A stretch of 64,000 bases of DNA from Betaproteobacteria bacterium. GTDB lineage: Bacteria > Pseudomonadota > Gammaproteobacteria > Burkholderiales > UBA6910. The position numbers and the translations under genes were made by a program. Shown piece by piece: positions 58,576 to 64,000 of this stretch. The stretch is taken from contig JACPEG010000013.1 of assembly GCA_016183615.1 (NCBI GenBank), forward strand, positions 1-64,000, given 5' to 3'. Below the pieces are notes generated by a model, which was not told the DNA's origin, ran no database searches, and saw nothing but the letters and a program-made list of their open reading frames with translations. Numbering within the stretch: the first letter of the stretch is position 1; every line of letters starts with the position of its first letter.

Positions 58576-61500
58576 ATGTACCAGATCGTTTATCCGACCG
58601 ATTGGCAGATCGTGGGGCCCAGCCCCGAAATCACGCTGCGCGCCGAGGGCGAGACGCGCGCTCTTTCGCTGTCGGTGCTGCGGCAGGACGAGTTCAGGGA
58701 TTACGGGGCGGAGCGGGCCCCGGTCGTCGCCGAGCTCACCCCGGTAAAGGGAGAATCCGCGGCGCTGCTCGCGGCAACGGTGACGCCGCCGCTCCCCGAC
58801 GGCAATTATGTCCTTGTCCTGCGGCGGCGCGGCGCGGCCACGGCGCTGGCGGTCTCCGGGATCCGGGTCAGGGCCGGGGCGCCCGCGTGGGAGGGCATTT
58901 TCCGCGGGATGCTGGAGCGGCGCGCGCAGATGCTGCGCCTGGCCCGTTCGCGGCCGGCTGCCGGCCGCGGCGAGGCGCCGCTGTTTTCCCTGATCACCAC
59001 CGTGTACGACACCGATCCGGCCTACTTCAACGAATTGACCGGCCTCGTCATCGGCCAGAGCTTCCCCGATTTCGAATGGCTGCTGCTCGACAACGGGTCG
59101 CAGCGGCCGGAGACCGTCGCGGCGGTGAAGTCGGCCGCGGAGCGCGATCCGCGCATCCGCTATCACCGGGTGGAGCGCAACATCCACATCATTCCCGGCA
59201 ACCGCTATCTGCTGGAGCGCGCCCGCGGACGCTACGTCATCCCGCTGGATTCCGACGACCTGCTGTATCCCGACGCGCTCGAGATCCTCTCCCTGCATTG
59301 CCTTTCGGATGCTCCGGCGGACCTGTATTTCAGCGACGAGCAGAAGGTGACCTGGGCGGGCGCCCCGGCGGAATTCATCTGGCGTCCCGACTGGTCTCCC
59401 CTCTACTCGCTGTCGGTCTGTCCCGCCGCCCACGTCATGGCCTACCGGCGCGAGCTGGCCCTGGAGGCCGGCGCCTACAGCGGCGACTATGCCCAGGGGA
59501 GCCACGACTGGGACACTTTCCTGCGGCTCACCGACGCCGGGGCGACGGCGCGGCACGTCGCCGAAGTCCTCTACGGCTGGCGCATGCACCCTGCGTCCTC
59601 GGCGCTCAGCGAGAGTTCGAAGGATTACCTGGAGCGCTCCCAGCTCGAGGTGCTGCGCCACAGCCTGCGCCGGCGCGGGATCGAGGATCGCTTTGCGGTC
59701 CGGCGCGCCCGGGAGCACATGGGCTACTATCACCTGGCCCGCGCCCGCCGCGCCCCGCCCCGGGTGGCCGTGGACCTGATCCTGCGCTCCGGCGGGGCGG
59801 AGGCCTTCCGCAACCTGCTCCACAATCTCAGGCATCTCAGCTATCCCGACCCCCGGGTCCGGGTCCTGCATCTCGGGGGCCGGCTGGGGGGCCTCAGGCG
59901 CTGGGCGCTGAAGGCCGCGGCGCTTGGCGGCGCCGGCAGCGTGAGCCTGGTGACGGCGGCCGACGAGCATGATCTCGCCCGTCTCGCCTCGGAGGAGGAA
60001 GAGGGGGTTTTCGCGAAGGCGATCATCGACTGCAGTATCCGCATCGCCGATCCCGACTGGCTGTGGGACGCCGTGGGCACGCTGGAGCTCGACGCGGGCA
60101 CGGGCATCGTGAGCGGGCCCGTGCTGAGCGAACGGCGGGCCATTCATAGCATCGGATACACGGCAGGAATCGACGGCTTTTTCGCCACGCCGCGTCCCGC
60201 CCAGGAGCTTTATTCCGTCAGTGGGACGCTGGGCTATCTGCGGCGCCATGTGACCGCCGTCTACGGCGGCTTTGTGGTGCTGCGGGGCGGCGTCTGCCGC
60301 CAGGCCGGTCCCCTGATCGGAGTGGACGGGGGCGACGCCCTCTACGGCATCGAATTCTGCCTGCGCTGCAGCCGGCTCGGCATCCGCGCCGCCTATACCC
60401 CGCGCATGCGCGGCGAGCGCCGCGCTCCCCTCGCCGCGCCGGTGGGCGTCACCGATCCCGGGCTGCGGCACAGGATAATTTCCGATTACGCCGACAGCAT
60501 TTCCAGCGACCGCTACTACAGCCCCCATCTCGACCGCAGTTCCGCACGCTGGGGCGAGCTCCCGCTCGACGCCGTGGCGGCCCCGGGCCGGGACCCCGAC
60601 TATGTCATCGGTTCCGACCCCGGCGCGCCCGCGCTGCGGCTGCTGTCGCCGGCGCTCCCGCTCAACCTGGACCTGCGCAACGAGCCGGCCGCCGCGCCCC
60701 GGCTCAACGTGCTGATTCCGGGACTGGCCATGCGCTGCATGTCCGGCGGTCCCAACACCGCCCTCAACCTGACCTACCGCATGGCGGCGCAGGGTGTGGC
60801 GATCCGCTACATCGCAACCGATGTGCCTCCGGATCCCGACCTGGCGCCGCTGTGGCGCCACCTGGAGACGCTCTCGGGCATCGGCCGGCGCCTGCCGAAC
60901 GTGGAGATCGTGAGCGGCCATGACCGCGGCAAGCCCCTGCGCATCGGGCCGGAGGACGTGTTTTTCGCCACCGCGTGGTGGACGGCGCAGATGGTCAAGG
61001 ACGCCCTGCCGCGGATGAGCCGGAAAAAATTCATCTACCTGATCCAGGACTACGAGCCTGGCCTGCACCAGTATTCGACCCGGTATGCCATGGCCCTGGA
61101 GACCTATGGCCTCGACTTCGTTCCCATCGTGAACCATCCCCTCCTGTTCGACTATTTTGCGGCGAACCGGGTGGGCAGGTTCCGGGATCCCGGGTTCTGC
61201 CGCAGGGCCGGGGTTCTCAATCCGGCCATCGACCGTACGCGGTTTTATTGGGAGGGCGCCCGGCCGGGCCGCGCCAGGAAGCTGCTGTTCTATGCGCGGC
61301 CCCACTCGGCGGACCGCAACCTGTTCGAGCTGGGCGTGGCGGCGCTGCACGTGGCGCTCCGGCGCGGTGTGTTCGACGGCGCCGCCTGGGAGTTTCACGG
61401 CATCGGCGATTCCTTCGAGCCGGTTCCACTGGACGCAGCCCGCGTCATGGCGCCGCTGCCGTGGATGGATTTCGACGCGTATGCGCGCGAGCTGCGCTCG

Positions 61501-61863
61501 GCCGACATCCTGCTGTCCCTGATGCTTTCGCCGCACCCCAGCTATCCTCCCCTGGAGATGGCGGCCTGCGGCGGAATAGCGGTCACCAATTCGTTCGACT
61601 GCAAGACGCCGGAGCGCCTGGTGCAGATCTCGCGAAACATCGTGGCGGCGGAACCGGCCATCGACGCGATCGTCGCCGCGCTGTCCGAGGCGGTCAAAAT
61701 GGCCGAAGACTGCCAGGCGCGTGAACGCCATAGCGCCATATCCGCGCCGGGGAGCTGGGACGAGAGCCTCTCGGAGATCCTGCCGTTCGCCATGGAGGCA
61801 TGGCGCGAATGCCGCGGGGCCGGGGGCGGGCCCCAGGGACTGGAGCAGGCGGCCGCCTCGTAG
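58576..61863 (+). CDS. large multidomain glycosyltransferase (GT2 plus WsaF-like GT4)
   Basis: 1095 aa. Residues 1-110 unknown. 135-370: GT2 domain (LFSLITTVYDTDPAYFNELT, metal site PLDSDDLLYPDAL with D225 and D227, SHDWDTFLRLTDAG). 390-650: a second, degenerate GT2-like segment. 700-1060: GT-B part with GLAMRCMSGGPNTALNLTYR, IYLIQDYEPGLHQYSTRYAM (QDYEPG about 824-829) and HPSYPPLEMAACGGIAVTNS, as in WsaF-type rhamnosyltransferases. It probably builds or finishes a polysaccharide chain. The TAG stop lies in a GTAGGG repeat. Start context weak (GGAG only two bases before the ATG). Confidence 0.8.
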   Translation: MYQIVYPTDWQIVGPSPEITLRAEGETRALSLSVLRQDEFRDYGAERAPVVAELTPVKGESAALLAATVTPPLPDGNYVLVLRRRGAATALAVSGIRVRAGAPAWEGIFRGMLERRAQMLRLARSRPAAGRGEAPLFSLITTVYDTDPAYFNELTGLVIGQSFPDFEWLLLDNGSQRPETVAAVKSAAERDPRIRYHRVERNIHIIPGNRYLLERARGRYVIPLDSDDLLYPDALEILSLHCLSDAPADLYFSDEQKVTWAGAPAEFIWRPDWSPLYSLSVCPAAHVMAYRRELALEAGAYSGDYAQGSHDWDTFLRLTDAGATARHVAEVLYGWRMHPASSALSESSKDYLERSQLEVLRHSLRRRGIEDRFAVRRAREHMGYYHLARARRAPPRVAVDLILRSGGAEAFRNLLHNLRHLSYPDPRVRVLHLGGRLGGLRRWALKAAALGGAGSVSLVTAADEHDLARLASEEEEGVFAKAIIDCSIRIADPDWLWDAVGTLELDAGTGIVSGPVLSERRAIHSIGYTAGIDGFFATPRPAQELYSVSGTLGYLRRHVTAVYGGFVVLRGGVCRQAGPLIGVDGGDALYGIEFCLRCSRLGIRAAYTPRMRGERRAPLAAPVGVTDPGLRHRIISDYADSISSDRYYSPHLDRSSARWGELPLDAVAAPGRDPDYVIGSDPGAPALRLLSPALPLNLDLRNEPAAAPRLNVLIPGLAMRCMSGGPNTALNLTYRMAAQGVAIRYIATDVPPDPDLAPLWRHLETLSGIGRRLPNVEIVSGHDRGKPLRIGPEDVFFATAWWTAQMVKDALPRMSRKKFIYLIQDYEPGLHQYSTRYAMALETYGLDFVPIVNHPLLFDYFAANRVGRFRDPGFCRRAGVLNPAIDRTRFYWEGARPGRARKLLFYARPHSADRNLFELGVAALHVALRRGVFDGAAWEFHGIGDSFEPVPLDAARVMAPLPWMDFDAYARELRSADILLSLMLSPHPSYPPLEMAACGGIAVTNSFDCKTPERLVQISRNIVAAEPAIDAIVAALSEAVKMAEDCQARERHSAISAPGSWDESLSEILPFAMEAWRECRGAGGGPQGLEQAAAS

Positions 61864-62157
61864 GGCGCCGCGGCGACGCCGGTTGCGCCGGTGGGGTCAT
61901 CCCGGGGGAAGCGGCGTTGCGGTTGGTGTGGTGGAACCCACTTCGTGGTTCCGCCCTACACGTGCGTGGTTGGTCCGGGGGAAATGGCGGAACCCGCTTC
62001 GTGGTTCCGCCCTACACGTGCATGGTTGGTCCGGGGGAAATGGCGGAACCCGCTTCGTGGTTCCGCCCTACGCGCCGTGTCGTCGTAGGGCGCAACGGCA
62101 ACGCCGGTTGCGCCGGTCCGATCAGCTACGGCAACGCCGGTTGCGCCGGTCGGGCTA
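61860..62157. repeat. GTAGGG-type repeat cluster with 56-bp tandem units, families D and E
   Basis: GGAACCCxCTTCGTGGTTCC-GCCCTAC hairpins start at 61933, 61989 and 62045, 56 bp apart, linked by ACGTGCGTGGTTGGTCCGGG-type spacers. Around them are GTAGGGCGC heads with GGCAACGCCGGTTGCGCC hairpins (61860, 62085 and 62128 regions). The left GTAG holds the TAG stop of the 1095-aa protein gene and the right CTAC (62155-62157) the TAG stop of the minus-strand gene. Confidence 0.85.
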
Positions 62158-63942
62158 CCGCAAGGGATCGTCCGGGGCGCCCGATAACCGGATGAAGGAC
62201 AGAAGCTGCGGCTTGATCCTGCCGCCGTAGGCGCGCCGGAACGCCGCCACCTCGTCCCCGGCTTCGCCGGCGCCGAAATCCGCCGTCAGCAGCCGGCCCT
62301 TCACCACGCCGCCGATGAGCGGCGAAAACGCCACCCGGCGTCCGTGATCGAGGGCCGCGCCGCCCAGCCAGAGGGCGGCGGCGCCGAGGCTCGCGTTTTC
62401 CGGCAGCGCCGCCAGGGCCGCGACCAGGAATTCCCGGTCCGCCACCATCAGGTCCAGCCCCGGGGCGCTGACGGTGTGGGGCTTCAGGGCCAGGGCAAAT
62501 GCGCCGCCGTCGTCGAGGCGCCGGCCCCGGAACGGATCCACCGGGACCCCGTCATCGCCGAAGACGATTCCGCCCTCGCGGATTTTCCCCGAGCCGTCCG
62601 CCAGGCGGCCGCAGGCCATCGCGATGTCCGGAAAGAACTCCATCAGCTTGAGCGCTTCCCAGGGACCTTCCCCGGCCGCGAGCTCCACCGCGTCCGAGCA
62701 TAGCAGGACCAGGGGCGCCGTCGCGCTCCCGAGGGCAACCCCCAGCCCGGCGACGCCGTCCTTCTGCACGAATTTCACGTCGGGCGCAGCGGGCGCCGCC
62801 GCCTTTCCCTCCTGGCACAAGGGGGCGGCGAAGGCGGCGAGCCGGCGGAACGCGGCGGCATCCGCGTCCTCGGGAATGCACAGCACCACCGAGCGGAACG
62901 GGTAGTCCGAGCGTTTCCCGATGGAAGCCAGCGTGAGCAGCGCCCGGTTCGGGCTTCTTGCCAGCAGCACGACGTCCATCGGCGTCGCGCCGGCGCGGCG
63001 CCGGCCGATGTGCCATTCCGCCATCCCGCGGTAAATCGGGAACGGGCTTACTTGGTACCAGTCGGGGCGGCGCTGCCTGGCGATCTGTTGCTCGAGCAGA
63101 TGCCGCGTCGAGTCCAGGGAGCCCTTTTCCGGGCTCGCCCGGTTGGTGCTCGAGGCGGCGTGATGCCGCCAGTGATAGAGAATTTCCGGGACGTGGACCG
63201 GCGCATGGCCCGCATTGGCGAAGCGCGTGATCGTGTCCCAGTCGTGGCACCAGTTGCAGCCGGAATCGGAATAGACGCCCCGCGCCAGGGCCTCCTCGCG
63301 CCGGAACGCGCACAGATGCCAGATGTAGGAGCTCGCGAGATTGAGGACCGGGTCCCAGTCCGGCCGCCAGTAGGGGACCGAAGGCACGCCGCCGACCAGA
63401 ATGTCCTCGTCGGAATAGAGCAACGCCGGGCCGCCGTGGCTCGCGATGGCCGAATCGAAAACCTGGAGCGCGTCCGGCGTCAGCAGGTCATCCGCGTCCA
63501 CCGGAACCGCGTAGTCGCCGGTGGCCGCTTCCAGGCAGAACCGCATTCCTCCCGCGATGCCCAGGTTTTCCGGAAGGCGGTGAGTACGGACGCGCACATC
63601 CGCCGCCAGCTCGTCGAGCAGCCGGTCGAGGCCTTCCGGAACCGGCCCGTGGGCGAGAACGATCCATTCGTGGAACGGCAGGCTCTGCCCCCGCAGGCAG
63701 AGCGCGGTTTCGCGCAGCAGCCCGGCATCGGTGCGTTCGTACACCGTGGTGAGCAGGGAAAATCGCACCGGCGCGGCGGAGGCCGGATAGCGCGCCGCGC
63801 GCGCCGCAATCCGCCGCGCCAGCCATTCGGGGTAGGTCCGCGACCCCGCCCCGTGCCCGCCCCGCGTCCTGCGCCAGGCGCGGCGCAGGGCTCCCAGGAA
63901 ACGGCGCAGCGTGGGCCCTGCGAAGCCGGGCGGGGCATTCAT
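62155..63942 (-). CDS. GT2 domain glycosyltransferase, partner-like to the 1095-aa enzyme
   Basis: 595 aa. Residues 55-290: GT2 domain (FSLLTTVYERTDAGLLRETA; metal site VPVDADDLLTPDAL with D149 and D151; CHDWDTITRFANAG). Residues 330-560: a second, degenerate GT2-like segment (MDVVLLARSPNRALLTLASI; APLVLLCSDAVELAAGEG). Domain order and local motifs (SLLTTVY, DxDDLL, HDWDT) equal the first two thirds of the 58576-61863 product, so the two genes are probably related. The GT-B part is lacking. Sugar unknown. Confidence 0.78.
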   Translation of the reverse strand: MNAPPGFAGPTLRRFLGALRRAWRRTRGGHGAGSRTYPEWLARRIAARAARYPASAAPVRFSLLTTVYERTDAGLLRETALCLRGQSLPFHEWIVLAHGPVPEGLDRLLDELAADVRVRTHRLPENLGIAGGMRFCLEAATGDYAVPVDADDLLTPDALQVFDSAIASHGGPALLYSDEDILVGGVPSVPYWRPDWDPVLNLASSYIWHLCAFRREEALARGVYSDSGCNWCHDWDTITRFANAGHAPVHVPEILYHWRHHAASSTNRASPEKGSLDSTRHLLEQQIARQRRPDWYQVSPFPIYRGMAEWHIGRRRAGATPMDVVLLARSPNRALLTLASIGKRSDYPFRSVVLCIPEDADAAAFRRLAAFAAPLCQEGKAAAPAAPDVKFVQKDGVAGLGVALGSATAPLVLLCSDAVELAAGEGPWEALKLMEFFPDIAMACGRLADGSGKIREGGIVFGDDGVPVDPFRGRRLDDGGAFALALKPHTVSAPGLDLMVADREFLVAALAALPENASLGAAALWLGGAALDHGRRVAFSPLIGGVVKGRLLTADFGAGEAGDEVAAFRRAYGGRIKPQLLSFIRLSGAPDDPLR

Positions 63943-63979
63943 GTCCGCGCTCGCCGGTGCCCGCGCTGCGGCCTGTCCA

Positions 63980-64000
63980 TCAGGCGGCCTCGGCGCGGGA
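63980..64000 (-). CDS. possible 3' end of a gene running off the window
   Basis: Six codons (SRAEAA) and a TGA on the minus strand, 37 bp before the start of the 595-aa glycosyltransferase. Spacing and direction suit an upstream operon gene. Too short to identify. Confidence 0.2.
   Translation of the reverse strand, partial: SRAEAA

Noticed and set aside
58552..61731. Minus-strand open frame of more than 1000 codons opposite the large glycosyltransferase
   Set aside because: Same reason: composition typical of antisense frames and no recognisable domain, while the forward frame has GT2 and GT4 motifs.

Overview
The window is about 64 kb of GC-rich (roughly 65% by eye) chromosome from a Gram-negative bacterium, most likely a betaproteobacterium. 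The evidence is outer-membrane and LPS genes throughout (TonB receptor, msbA, heptosyltransferase-type GT9 genes, O-antigen ligase family), a zapB-zapA-6S RNA-EVE gene block, and many short palindromic repeats headed by GTAGG. No rRNA or tRNA gene was recognised.

Layout. 1-521: repeat-rich, gene-free. 522-4927: azlCD-type amino-acid exporter, a gamma-glutamyltransferase-family enzyme and a malonyl-CoA-synthetase-like ligase. 4938-9937: a worn accessory patch. It holds a duplicated tail of an S24/UmuD-like gene, an intact antitoxin whose toxin is truncated, a HigB toxin with a HigA antitoxin fused to an ImmA/IrrE metallopeptidase, a LexA/UmuD-like repressor divergent from a DUF5131 gene across a perfect CGAAC-N4-GTTCG palindrome, and a mobile-mystery A/B pair whose Fic partner has lost its catalytic core. 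10047-12966: housekeeping block (TauE/SafE, EVE, 6S RNA, zapA, zapB with an apparently leaderless promoter, one unknown gene). 13165-15437: cobalamin riboswitch and TonB-dependent receptor.

15587-24462 (+ strand): LPS inner-core and export genes (three GT9, two GT4, msbA, O-antigen ligase/polymerase family). Meeting it tail to tail is a long minus-strand O-antigen/exopolysaccharide operon group, 49334 down to 24452. It encodes precursor supply (UDP-HexNAcA dehydrogenase, ManC, Gmd, Fcl; FnlA/B/C-type UDP-L-FucNAc synthesis), a Wzx-type flippase, glycosyltransferases, methyltransferases, an asparagine-synthase-like amidotransferase, a WecA/WbpL-type initiating transferase and a WbpM-type dehydratase. 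A UDP-glucuronate-4-epimerase-like gene (49453-50469) is read the other way. A second minus-strand operon (58176 to 50768) encodes a CDP-sugar pathway (RfbF, RfbG, C-methyltransferase, 3,5-epimerase homologue, reductase) followed by rhamnosyltransferase-type GT2 enzymes, one of them fused to an NAD-epimerase domain. The right end has two large GT2-containing proteins.

Taken together the right 40 kb builds activated sugars (UDP-L-FucNAc, GDP-L-fucose, a UDP-uronic acid, a branched CDP-deoxysugar), assembles them on undecaprenyl phosphate, flips the unit and attaches it to the core made by the 15.6-24.5 kb genes. No recognisable wzz, no dTDP-rhamnose genes and only one Wzy/WaaL candidate are present. 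Many gene 3' ends coincide with GTAGG-headed hairpin repeats, which in several cases supply the TAG stop codon.
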